5,959 bases of DNA from positions 1 to 5,959 of the forward strand of contig CANGYC010000153.1 of NCBI GenBank assembly GCA_947457975.1, given 5' to 3'. Positions 1-5,876 of the stretch are shown piece after piece (within the stretch, counting starts at the first letter, position 1; each line of letters starts with the position of its first letter). Source of the DNA: Comamonadaceae bacterium. Lineage in GTDB: Bacteria > Pseudomonadota > Gammaproteobacteria > Burkholderiales > Burkholderiaceae_C. The position numbers were made by a program, and so were the translations under genes. The notes below the pieces were generated by a model, which had not been told where the DNA came from, did not search any database, and saw only the letters and a program-made list of their open reading frames with translations.

Positions 1-7
1 AAGCACC

Positions 8-406
8 ATGCGTCACGGACACGGACTCCGCAAACTCAACCGCACCACCAGCCACCGGCTGGCTATGCTGCGCAACATGATGAACTCGCTGATCCAGCAT
101 GAGGCCATCAAGACCACGGTCCCCAAGGCCAAGGAACTGCGCCGCGTGATCGAGCCCATGATCACGCTGGCCAAAGAGCCGACGCTGGCCAACAAGCGCC
201 TGGCTTTCGACCGCCTGCGCGACCGCGACATGGTGGTCAAGCTCTTCGCCGAACTCGGCCCGCGCTACAAGGCTCGTCCTGGTGGTTACACCCGCATCCT
301 CAAGATGGGCTTCCGCGTGGGTGACAACGCCCCCATGGCCCTGGTGGAACTGGTGGACCGCCCCGAGGTGAGCGAGGACGCGGCTGAGCAAGCCAAGGCT
401 GAGTAA
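8..406 (+). CDS. rplQ: 50S ribosomal protein L17
   Basis: L17 is a structural protein of the large ribosomal subunit, near the peptide exit tunnel. The 132-residue product is close to the usual bacterial length of about 120-130. It opens with the family's [17 protein letters not shown] block (residues 1-17), then carries the conserved [12 protein letters not shown] segment (34-45), [14 protein letters not shown] (86-99) and a [12 protein letters not shown] strand (105-116). The last 15 or so residues are an acidic, alanine-rich tail ([10 protein letters not shown]) of the kind that varies between species. The ATG at 8 matches the invariant family N-terminus; only 7 bases of upstream sequence are in the window, so most of the ribosome binding site is missing. 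L17 normally closes the rpsM-rpsK-rpsD-rpoA-rplQ operon, so rpoA probably lies just off the left edge. Identification is secure. Confidence 0.98.
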   Translation: MRHGHGLRKLNRTTSHRLAMLRNMMNSLIQHEAIKTTVPKAKELRRVIEPMITLAKEPTLANKRLAFDRLRDRDMVVKLFAELGPRYKARPGGYTRILKMGFRVGDNAPMALVELVDRPEVSEDAAEQAKAE

Positions 407-419
407 GCCACGCCTTCGC

Positions 420-439
420 GCGCCACAGCTGTGTGGCGC
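420..439 (+). repeat. Hairpin in the rplQ 3' UTR
   Basis: An 8-bp perfect stem (GCGCCACA at 420-427, TGTGGCGC at 432-439) encloses a 4-base GCTG loop, 13 bases after the rplQ stop. It has no U-tract, so it is not a classical terminator by itself. It sits 9 bases before the probable terminator and may stabilise or protect the 3' end of the ribosomal transcript. The structure is seen directly; the role is inference. Confidence 0.55.
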
Positions 440-448
440 TGATCGATT

Positions 449-480
449 CAACGCCCACCTCGAGTGGGCGTTGTCGTTCT
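449..480 (+). terminator. Probable terminator of the rplQ (alpha) operon
   Basis: A 10-bp perfect GC-rich stem (CAACGCCCAC at 449-458, GTGGGCGTTG at 464-473) closes a 5-base loop and is followed by the modestly T-rich TCGTTCT. The stem is strong but the U-tract is poor, so termination may be partial. Its place 43 bases after rplQ and before the tRNA promoter suits the end of the ribosomal protein operon. Confidence 0.65.
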
Positions 481-513
481 GGGGTGTGTGCATGCATGCT
501 TGCAAATTCTTTT

Positions 514-556
514 GCTGCAAACGTGTGATGACCCTCCACGCAGGCTCGTTTGCAGC
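514..556. repeat. Perfect 10-bp inverted repeat upstream of the tRNA-fMet -10 box
   Basis: GCTGCAAACG at 514-523 is exactly repeated in inverse orientation as CGTTTGCAGC at 547-556, with 23 bases between. The right arm ends one base before the putative -10 hexamer, and the arms are 33 bp apart centre to centre, about three helical turns. A third TGCAAA core lies at 501-506. The geometry would suit a dimeric or looping regulator, or a hairpin, but no factor is recognised. Confidence 0.5.
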
Positions 557-562
557 TACAAT
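557..562 (+). promoter_or_regulatory. Putative -10 box of the tRNA-fMet promoter
   Basis: TACAAT matches the sigma70 consensus TATAAT at five of six positions. It ends 11 bases before the mature tRNA 5' end, so transcription would start near 569-570, only a few bases upstream of the tRNA. No good -35 box lies at the usual spacing: CTCCAC at 535-540, 16 bases upstream, is poor. The A/T-rich AAATTCTTTT at 504-513 could help polymerase binding. The call rests on position and the -10 match. Confidence 0.5.
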
Positions 563-573
563 AGATTTTCTAA

Positions 574-650
<77 letters not shown>

Positions 651-653
651 ATT

Positions 654-683
654 AAAACGCCAACCTTTCCGGTTGGCGTTTTT
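654..683. terminator. Strong, potentially bidirectional intrinsic terminator
   Basis: A 12-bp perfect stem (AAAACGCCAACC at 654-665, GGTTGGCGTTTT at 671-682) encloses the loop TTTCC. The + strand ends in a five-T run (679-683), which would terminate the tRNA transcript just after its CCA end. The A-run at 654-657 gives a T-tract on the opposite strand, so the hairpin could also stop transcripts from the convergent CoA ligase, whose stop codon is 115 bases away. The rest of the gap (684-797) holds no gene I can see and only short weak hairpins. Confidence 0.9.
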
Positions 684-797
684 CATTGTCGGCACTGAAA
701 TGGCAGCCATCGGGCTTGCGTGAAGTGGCGGTACCTGCCCAGGGCAGACATGCCGCGAACCCCGGCACAAGCTCAGCGCCCTCAGCGATGCATGAAC

Positions 798-2423
798 TCA
801 GCTGCGGGGAATGTCCTGCCTGAGCTTGAACCGCTGCAGCTTGCCCGTCTCCGTGCGTGGCAGCGTGCTCATGAACTCGATCTGCCGCGGGTACTTAAAG
901 GGCGCGAGCAAGGCCTTCACATGGTCCTGCAGGGCCTTGACCATGGCCGCGTCCCCCGTCTGGCCGGGCTTGAGCACCACGCGGGCTTTCACCACCATGC
1001 CTCGTTCTTCGTCAGGCACGCCGATCACGCCGCACTCGGCCACCGCCGGGTGCTTGAGCAGCGCATCCTCCACCTCGGGGCCGCCCACGTTGTAGCCGGC
1101 GGTGATGATCATGTCGTCCGCGCGCGCCTGGTAGTAATAGTGCCCGTCCTCGTCCTGCATGAAGGCATCGCCCGGGTAGTTCCAACCGTCCTTCACATAG
1201 TTGCGCTGGCGCTCGTCGGCGAGGTACCGGCAGCCCGTGGGACCCATCACCGCCAGCCGGCCCACCTGGCCGCGCGGTAGCTCGCGTCCTTCATCATCCA
1301 CCACCTTGGCGGTGTAGCCCGGCACCACGGGTCCGATGGCGCCGGGTTTGCACGCGCCGGGTACGCTGGAGATGAAGATGTGGAACATCTCTGTGGCACC
1401 GATGCCGTCCATCATGTCGATGCCGGTGGCCTCCTTCCACAACTGGCGCGTGGCCAGCGGCAGGGCCTCGCCTGCGCTCACGCTGATGCGCAGAGCGCGC
1501 GGGCGCTTCTCGCGCGCGAACGGCGCCATCTGGCGGTAGAAGGTCGGGGCGGTGTAGCAGATGGTGCAGCCGACCTCATCCATCAACCGCACCATCACCT
1601 CTGGCGTGTAGGGCACGCTGGGGTAGTAGACCGAGGCGCCCGCCCACATGGGGAAGACCAGCATGCCGCCCAGCCCGAAGGTAAAGGCCAGCGGTGGCGA
1701 GCCCATCACCACGTCCTCGGGGGTGGCGCGCAGCACATGGCGAGGCCAGGCTTGGCAAGCGGCCAGGATGTCGCGGTGCGAATGCACCGCAGCCTTGGGT
1801 GTCCCGGTGGTGCCCGAGGTGAAGGCCATCATGGCGACGTCATCTGCCGAGGTGTCGCAAGGCTGCACCTGACCGTCTTTGCCAGAGGCCAGTGAGGCCA
1901 GCGACTGCGGGTCGTCCGGTCGGTTGAAGGGCACGATGCGCAGCCGCCCCTGAGCCGCTGCTTCCAGCTCGTCCAGCAGCGCGCCGTCGCACAGCGCCAG
2001 CTGCGGTTCTGCCTTGCGCAAGATCTCTCCAAGCTCCTTGGCGCGCAGCAGGGGCATGGTGGCCACTGCCACCAGACCGGCCTGCACCACACCCAGCCAC
2101 GCCAGGGCCATGCCGATGGAGTTGCCGCCGCGCAGCAGCACGCGGTTGCCTGGCACCAGGCCAAAGTCTTGGATGAGCAGCTGCGCGATGCGGTCGATGC
2201 GCTCGCGCGCCTCGGCGTAGCTCAGGGTGATGCGGTCCGAGCGCAGAAAGGGGCGGTTCAACCAGCCTTCGCGTTCGGCGCGGGCCATGAGCGCACCCAC
2301 CAGATTGGCCTGGTCCGGGATGCGCAGTTCGGGCAAGTCGTAGCGCATCTGCGGGCACTGCGCGGGCGGCGGCAGGCGGTCGTGAACGAAACGGTCAGTC
2401 TGCGCAGAGAGGGCGGCGGTCAT
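798..2423 (-). CDS. Benzoate/2-aminobenzoate-CoA ligase family enzyme (aryl-CoA ligase)
   Basis: The 541-residue product is an adenylate-forming (ANL) enzyme: it activates a carboxylate with ATP to an acyl-AMP, then transfers it to CoA. Visible motifs are the ATP loop TSGTTGTPK (202-210), GIGATEMFHIF (340-350), the hinge RADDMI (434-439), GYNVGGPEVE (443-452) and C-terminal PRTETGKLQRF with the catalytic lysine K528. Opening residues DRLPPPAQ (15-22), TAPTFYRQM (291-299) and the GATEMFHIF signature point to the benzoate-CoA/2-aminobenzoate-CoA ligase branch; the true substrate is unknown. No membrane or signal segment is seen, so it is cytoplasmic. The start was chosen by the family N-terminus and normal length. 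The frame stays open 50 codons further upstream to 2573, into gspM, but that part looks non-coding. No clear Shine-Dalgarno precedes the ATG. No ring-hydroxylating, reductase or beta-oxidation gene is nearby, so the pathway is not shown. Confidence 0.9.
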   Translation of the reverse strand: MTAALSAQTDRFVHDRLPPPAQCPQMRYDLPELRIPDQANLVGALMARAEREGWLNRPFLRSDRITLSYAEARERIDRIAQLLIQDFGLVPGNRVLLRGGNSIGMALAWLGVVQAGLVAVATMPLLRAKELGEILRKAEPQLALCDGALLDELEAAAQGRLRIVPFNRPDDPQSLASLASGKDGQVQPCDTSADDVAMMAFTSGTTGTPKAAVHSHRDILAACQAWPRHVLRATPEDVVMGSPPLAFTFGLGGMLVFPMWAGASVYYPSVPYTPEVMVRLMDEVGCTICYTAPTFYRQMAPFAREKRPRALRISVSAGEALPLATRQLWKEATGIDMMDGIGATEMFHIFISSVPGACKPGAIGPVVPGYTAKVVDDEGRELPRGQVGRLAVMGPTGCRYLADERQRNYVKDGWNYPGDAFMQDEDGHYYYQARADDMIITAGYNVGGPEVEDALLKHPAVAECGVIGVPDEERGMVVKARVVLKPGQTGDAAMVKALQDHVKALLAPFKYPRQIEFMSTLPRTETGKLQRFKLRQDIPRS

Positions 2424-2452
2424 GGCTGGGGCGGGTAGGACGATGGCTTTCA

Positions 2453-2480
2453 ATTGTTTAGACTTAAAGTAATTCGTCAA
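2453..2480 (-). promoter_or_regulatory. Putative sigma70 promoter of the CoA ligase gene
   Basis: On the minus strand TTGACG (2480-2475; five of six consensus bases) is followed after 16 bases by AACAAT (2458-2453; four of six). The intervening AATTACTTTAAGTCTA is strikingly A/T-rich in a GC-rich window. Transcription would start near 2446, about 23 bases before the ATG. This suggests the ligase can be expressed independently of the secretion operon. The prediction is by eye. Confidence 0.45.
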
Positions 2481-2515
2481 CCGGTGGCTTACCCTGAAGC
2501 CAGCCCGGCCACCGG
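2481..2515 (-). other. Hairpin pair at the end of the gspM transcript
   Basis: An 8-bp perfect stem pairs 2508-2515 with 2481-2488 (CCGGTGGC/GCCACCGG in the transcript) across a 19-base loop. A second stem, TGGCTT/AAGCCA (2497-2502 with 2485-2490, 6-base loop), shares bases 2485-2488 with the first, so the two are mutually exclusive. Neither is followed by a U-tract, so a classical intrinsic terminator is unlikely. The outer stem starts 3 bases after the gspM stop codon and directly abuts the ligase -35 box. Its role could be transcript 3'-end protection, Rho-assisted termination, or none. Confidence 0.4.
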
Positions 2516-2517
2516 AT

Positions 2518-3021
2518 TCAGCGGGGCGCCAGAGCCAGCACCAGGCGGCCGTTCCACACCGGCTGGCCGTCAAGGACGCTGCGCTGCAGCTGGGCCTCGC
2601 GCACCACCACGCCGGCCTCCTGGCGGGCCTGCAGCATCCAGGCCGCCAGCGCCTGCGGTCTTGCGCTTTGCAGGGTCAGTTCGGCAGACTCTGCACTGAG
2701 CTTTAGATGCACCGTCTCTCCGAGGGGAGCCAGGCCCTGGCGCAGCGCCGCTTCGTCGAACGATCTCCTGGGTTGCTTGAGTAAGAGTGCCGCCTGCGTT
2801 TGAAGGCCTTGCATCTCCTGCCACTGCGCTTGCAGCCGCGCTTGTTCATCAGGGGCGCTTTGCAGCGTGCGCCAGGCCGGCAGGATGCCCAGGCTCAGCA
2901 GCAATGCCATCAGCAGCCCGACCACCGCCATCCCCAGCAGCATGCGCTCGCGTCGGCTTCGCGCCGCCAGGAACGAGGCCAGACTCTGGGCCCAGGCAGC
3001 GGGCAGTAGGCGGCCCTTCAT
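2518..3021 (-). CDS. gspM: Type II secretion system protein M (inner-membrane platform)
   Basis: GspM is a small bitopic inner-membrane protein of the type II secretion platform; it binds and stabilises GspL and contacts the pseudopilus assembly machinery. The 167-residue product is of typical length. It has a short basic cytoplasmic N-terminus (RSRRERM, 21-27), one hydrophobic segment at about 28-49 (LLGMAVVGLLMALLLSLGIL), then a probable coiled stretch (about 55-83, rich in Q, L and A) and a small periplasmic domain of alternating strands and helices. The family is poorly conserved, so the call leans on topology, size and position directly after gspL. The start is an ATG overlapping the gspL stop (ATGA), with a weak GGGTGGG upstream. 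An in-frame open stretch continues upstream inside gspL but is a shadow. It is the last secretion gene seen; no gspN follows. Confidence 0.88.
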   Translation of the reverse strand: MKGRLLPAAWAQSLASFLAARSRRERMLLGMAVVGLLMALLLSLGILPAWRTLQSAPDEQARLQAQWQEMQGLQTQAALLLKQPRRSFDEAALRQGLAPLGETVHLKLSAESAELTLQSARPQALAAWMLQARQEAGVVVREAQLQRSVLDGQPVWNGRLVLALAPR

Positions 3022-4211
3022 GGACCCACCCGAACCAGCAGGTCCGCCCCCTGTACGGTGAGGCTGTAACCCCGCGCCTTCATGGGGCCCGCCAGGGCCT
3101 GCAGCGCGGCGGCCGACAGGCCCAGCCCCTTGAGCCGCAACTGCCCGTCCACGTAGTCGAGGGCCTGTGGCGAGTGGCCGGCGGGCAGTGCAGGCAGCAC
3201 GGCGCTGAGCATCACCGGCAGGTCGCTGGCCAGGGCTTGCGCGGAAGCAGCGCGCAAACGCTCGATCCCGCGCTGCATCTGGCGCGGGGCGTCCTCGCCT
3301 GTGGTCAGCTGCGCCTGCGCAAAGGTCTGCTGCAGCATCTGCTGCATCTGCGCCCGGCGCGTCTGTAGGTGCACGTTCTGGCTCCAGGCCAGGGCATTGA
3401 AGCCCACCAGGTTGACGACCAGCAGGCCGCCGGCCGCCCAACGGGCATTGCGCCAACGCGGCGCTCGCAGCCATTCCAGCGCGCTGCGCTGGGCGCGCCG
3501 GCGCATCTGCAGGCCCCGCGACAAGTCCCAGCGCGGCCGCGCGGCGGCGGCCCAGCGTTCGCTGCGGCGCCAGGCCTGCACCGGGCGCTGCAAGGGTACC
3601 TGGGCGCAGTCCACCAGATCAGGCTCGGCGCTCAGGGCCAAGGCCTGGCCCTCGACCTCGCGCAGGGCCCAGCTCAGCACCTCGGGGTCGAGGGGCAGCA
3701 GACTGATGCTGCGGTGGCCGCACAGCACCATGTCCATGTGCTCTGCGGTGCCTACAACATGCACGCGCAGCTCGCCAGGCGGCCCCCACTCCGGCAACAC
3801 CCGCGTGGGTGGGCAGCCCGCCGCTTCCAGGCCCTGCACGGCCATGGCCAGCCAGCGGCGCTCGCAGGCGGCCACCCAAGTCTGCCCGCCGTCGGGCGCA
3901 AGGCCTTCACCGGCCAGGCACAGGTGCAGCTCGGCCGGTGGATCCAGCAACTCGTCTTCCAGCAGGCCCTCGAGCACGGCGCTCAGGCGCGGCGACTGCG
4001 CGCCCACGCCCGGCGGCAGCTGCACCGCGTGCCATGACAGGGCGCGCGGCGGTACCAGCGCCACCACCTCGTGCGCTCGATCCTGCACGCGGGGCAGGGC
4101 CGAGGCTGGTGCCTGTCCGGCCTCGACCACCTCGCCCTCGGCCAACAGCATGAAGTCCAGCGGCTGGTCGGTGTAGTGCGCCTGGGGCAGGGCAATGATG
4201 AGCAGGCTCAT
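3018..4211 (-). CDS. gspL: Type II secretion system protein L (inner-membrane platform)
   Basis: GspL recruits the GspE ATPase to the inner membrane and couples ATP hydrolysis to pseudopilus assembly. The 397-residue product has the usual family length and architecture: an N-terminal cytoplasmic actin-like region (about 1-235) containing LVPPRALSWHAVQLPP (52-67) and the RWDLSRGL segment (227-234), a basic patch RAPRWRNARW before a single membrane helix at about 256-276, then a periplasmic region with a glutamine-rich coiled stretch (about 278-315) and a small ferredoxin-like C-terminal domain. The ATG at 4211 overlaps the gspK stop as ATGA and gives the expected N-terminus MSLLIIALP; the frame is open 20 codons further upstream but those codons overlap gspK. 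No clear ribosome binding site precedes the ATG, consistent with translational coupling. Its own stop overlaps the gspM start in the same way. Confidence 0.93.
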   Translation of the reverse strand: MSLLIIALPQAHYTDQPLDFMLLAEGEVVEAGQAPASALPRVQDRAHEVVALVPPRALSWHAVQLPPGVGAQSPRLSAVLEGLLEDELLDPPAELHLCLAGEGLAPDGGQTWVAACERRWLAMAVQGLEAAGCPPTRVLPEWGPPGELRVHVVGTAEHMDMVLCGHRSISLLPLDPEVLSWALREVEGQALALSAEPDLVDCAQVPLQRPVQAWRRSERWAAAARPRWDLSRGLQMRRRAQRSALEWLRAPRWRNARWAAGGLLVVNLVGFNALAWSQNVHLQTRRAQMQQMLQQTFAQAQLTTGEDAPRQMQRGIERLRAASAQALASDLPVMLSAVLPALPAGHSPQALDYVDGQLRLKGLGLSAAALQALAGPMKARGYSLTVQGADLLVRVGP

Positions 4212-5212
4212 GGCAGCGTTTGCGCGGCAGGGCCTGAACGACTTGGCTGAGGCCGCTCGCGCCGTTGCCACAAGGTTCGCACATCACGTCCGTCGCGCTG
4301 TAACAGTGCGTGCTCCACCAGTGTCAGGGGCGCGCCTTGGCCCAGCTGCAGCTGCACCTGCACCTCGAAAAAATGCGAGTTCACTGCCTGCATCTGTTCG
4401 TTCGGCGCCTTCAGCCCCGCGGCCGCCAGGCTGGCAAAAGGCTGAGCCTGGCGCCGCGCCATCAGCTGCTGCACCTCGGCCGGCCCCAGGCCCAGTACCG
4501 CCTGCAGCACAGGGCCACCGGCGGTGTTCAGGTTCACCGGCAGGCGGCCGGGCAGCAGGCTCACGTGGGGCGTCAGCGCCTGCACCGTGGCCGGGGCCAG
4601 GCCCAGCCAGGCGAGGTCGGCCTGCCGCGTGGGAATGAGTGGGGCCGAGGCAGCGCCGGGGCTGCTGTCCGCAGCGCCGCCCACCGTGCCCAGGTTGGCC
4701 CGCCGCATTTGCTCGGCCAGCAGCTGGAGCTCTGCCTGCGGCAGGCCCAGGGCTTCGAAGAGCCGCTTGAACACGGCCAGCCACTGGGGCGAGAGGACCT
4801 GGCCGTCCAGCAGGTTCAGCACGTTCAGCCGCCCTTGCGCATCGACGATGTCCAGGCTCAGGCGCGCCTCGTCCGGTGCCTGCGAGGCCGTGCCCGTGCG
4901 TGCGTCAGGCGCCGCCTGCGGGTCGAGGAATTCGCCCAGGGACAGCGCGCGCACCGGCTGGGCCCAGGCTTCACCACCGTGGTCCATGGCGGGACTGCGC
5001 AGGCCGTCTGCGCCCACCTGCGCCCGTGCCCAGTCCATGGCGCCCGTGATCAGCCACTGCGCCTGCAGGCGCTGGCGTTGGGCGATTTCCACCTCGATGC
5101 TGCGCCACTGCTGCCAGAAGGCGGCTGCCGACAGGCCCGCCACCAGCGCCACGGTCAGCAGCGCCGCCAGGATGGCTGCACCGCGCGCAGGACGTAACAG
5201 GCCCTGCCTCAT
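4208..5212 (-). CDS. gspK: Type II secretion system minor pseudopilin K
   Basis: GspK is the large minor pseudopilin that, with GspI and GspJ, is thought to cap the pseudopilus and start its assembly. The 334-residue product begins with a basic prepilin leader and cleavage motif, RPARG at 7-11 followed by AAILAALLTVALVAGLSAA (12-30), the hydrophobic helix. Position +5 of the mature protein is alanine, not glutamate, which is the known peculiarity of GspK. The globular part contains SLDIVDAQGRLNVLNLL (119-135) and PVNLNTA (225-231), both typical of the family's helical domain. The region at 179-196 (GGAADSSPGAASAPLIPT) looks like a flexible loop. The ATG at 5212 overlaps the gspJ stop (ATGA). 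A longer frame open to 5524 overlaps gspJ and was rejected. Maturation would require the PilD/GspO prepilin peptidase, which is not in this window. Confidence 0.95.
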   Translation of the reverse strand: MRQGLLRPARGAAILAALLTVALVAGLSAAAFWQQWRSIEVEIAQRQRLQAQWLITGAMDWARAQVGADGLRSPAMDHGGEAWAQPVRALSLGEFLDPQAAPDARTGTASQAPDEARLSLDIVDAQGRLNVLNLLDGQVLSPQWLAVFKRLFEALGLPQAELQLLAEQMRRANLGTVGGAADSSPGAASAPLIPTRQADLAWLGLAPATVQALTPHVSLLPGRLPVNLNTAGGPVLQAVLGLGPAEVQQLMARRQAQPFASLAAAGLKAPNEQMQAVNSHFFEVQVQLQLGQGAPLTLVEHALLQRDGRDVRTLWQRRERPQPSRSGPAAQTLP

Positions 5213-5865
5213 GAGCGGCCCCGGTTCTGGCTGGGCTTGGCCCAGTCCAGCTGCAGCAGGCCTCCCAGCCCGGCGGCCGGGGGGAGTTGCAGGCGCAGGC
5301 GCACACCTGCCGGGGGCTCCACCAGGACCGCCTGAGCCCCAGGGCCCGCAGGGAGCGCGGGGGCCGGCACCCACCCAGCCCCCTGGTGGTAGAGCAGTTC
5401 CCAGCCCTGCAGCGGCACCAGCGTGACGGCGGCAGCCGAGTCGTCCAGGCGGGCCGGCGCCTCGTTCCAGGCCTGGAGCAGCGCCGCGCGGTCGTGCAGC
5501 GCCGCCGATTGCCAACGCCGCCACTGCGCGGCATCACCCGGCGTGGCGGCGGGACGCAGGTCCCAGCTCACCACCAGCAGCGCCTCCTCACTCACGGCGC
5601 GGCGCACGATGCGCAGCTGCCGTCCATCCCAGGTGAAGGCGTTGAGGTAAGGGCTGTCGGCCGCCTGGTCCAGGTCCAGGCTCCATTGGGCCAGCGCCGT
5701 CTGCAGGCTCGCCAGCGCCTGGCCGCGCTCGCGCAGCTGCGCCTGGCTGCGCAAGAGGCCGTCCAGCCCGCGCCAGCTCATGACGGACATCATCGCCAGC
5801 AGCAGCAGGCCCACCATCACCTCCATCAAGGTGAAGCCGCGGCAGGGTGTGCGCTGGGCAGGCAT
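5209..5865 (-). CDS. gspJ: Type II secretion system minor pseudopilin J
   Basis: GspJ is a minor pseudopilin of the pseudopilus tip. The 218-residue product has a classic type IV prepilin N-terminus: leader MPAQRTPCRG, cleavage after G10, then FTLMEVMVGLLLLAMMS with glutamate at mature position 5 (E15). SWRGLDGLLRSQAQL (30-44) follows, as expected for GspJ, whose helix often continues into an SYRGL-like stretch. The rest is a beta-rich globular domain with WSLDLDQAADSPYL (61-74) and WELLYH (155-160). The C-terminus is proline- and glycine-rich in places (about 165-190). The ATG at 5865 places the cleavage site at the usual distance; 11 bases separate it from the gspI stop, with only GAAGAC as a weak ribosome binding site. 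Its stop overlaps gspK. Confidence 0.94.
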   Translation of the reverse strand: MPAQRTPCRGFTLMEVMVGLLLLAMMSVMSWRGLDGLLRSQAQLRERGQALASLQTALAQWSLDLDQAADSPYLNAFTWDGRQLRIVRRAVSEEALLVVSWDLRPAATPGDAAQWRRWQSAALHDRAALLQAWNEAPARLDDSAAAVTLVPLQGWELLYHQGAGWVPAPALPAGPGAQAVLVEPPAGVRLRLQLPPAAGLGGLLQLDWAKPSQNRGRS

Positions 5866-5876
5866 GGGGCGTGTCT

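Noticed and set aside
684..797. Small gene or RNA between the tRNA terminator and the CoA ligase
   Set aside because: Only short weak dyads (for example TGCCCAGGGCA and TGCCG/CGGCA) and no promoter, start or conserved-looking structure could be seen.
720..1280. 186-codon open frame on the + strand opposite the CoA ligase
   Set aside because: It is antisense to well-supported coding sequence with intact ANL motifs, has a histidine/arginine-rich low-complexity translation, and is expected in GC-rich DNA.
3022..3474. In-frame upstream extension of gspM
   Set aside because: It lies wholly within gspL in another frame; the gspM start at the ATGA overlap gives the normal size and topology.
3301..4176. 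291-codon open frame on the + strand opposite gspL
   Set aside because: The translation is rich in serine, arginine and alanine with no recognisable domain; it is a mirror of gspL codon bias.
4219..4230. Glutamate missing at mature position 5 of GspK as a defect
   Set aside because: Lack of E5 is a known normal feature of GspK pseudopilins, so it is not a mutation.
4310..5426. Two long + strand open frames (4310-5197 and 4524-5426) opposite gspK and gspJ
   Set aside because: They overlap each other and conserved pseudopilin coding sequence, and have compositionally biased translations without family signatures.
5213..5524. In-frame upstream extension of gspK
   Set aside because: It overlaps gspJ, and the prepilin leader must be near the N-terminus, which fixes the start at 5212.
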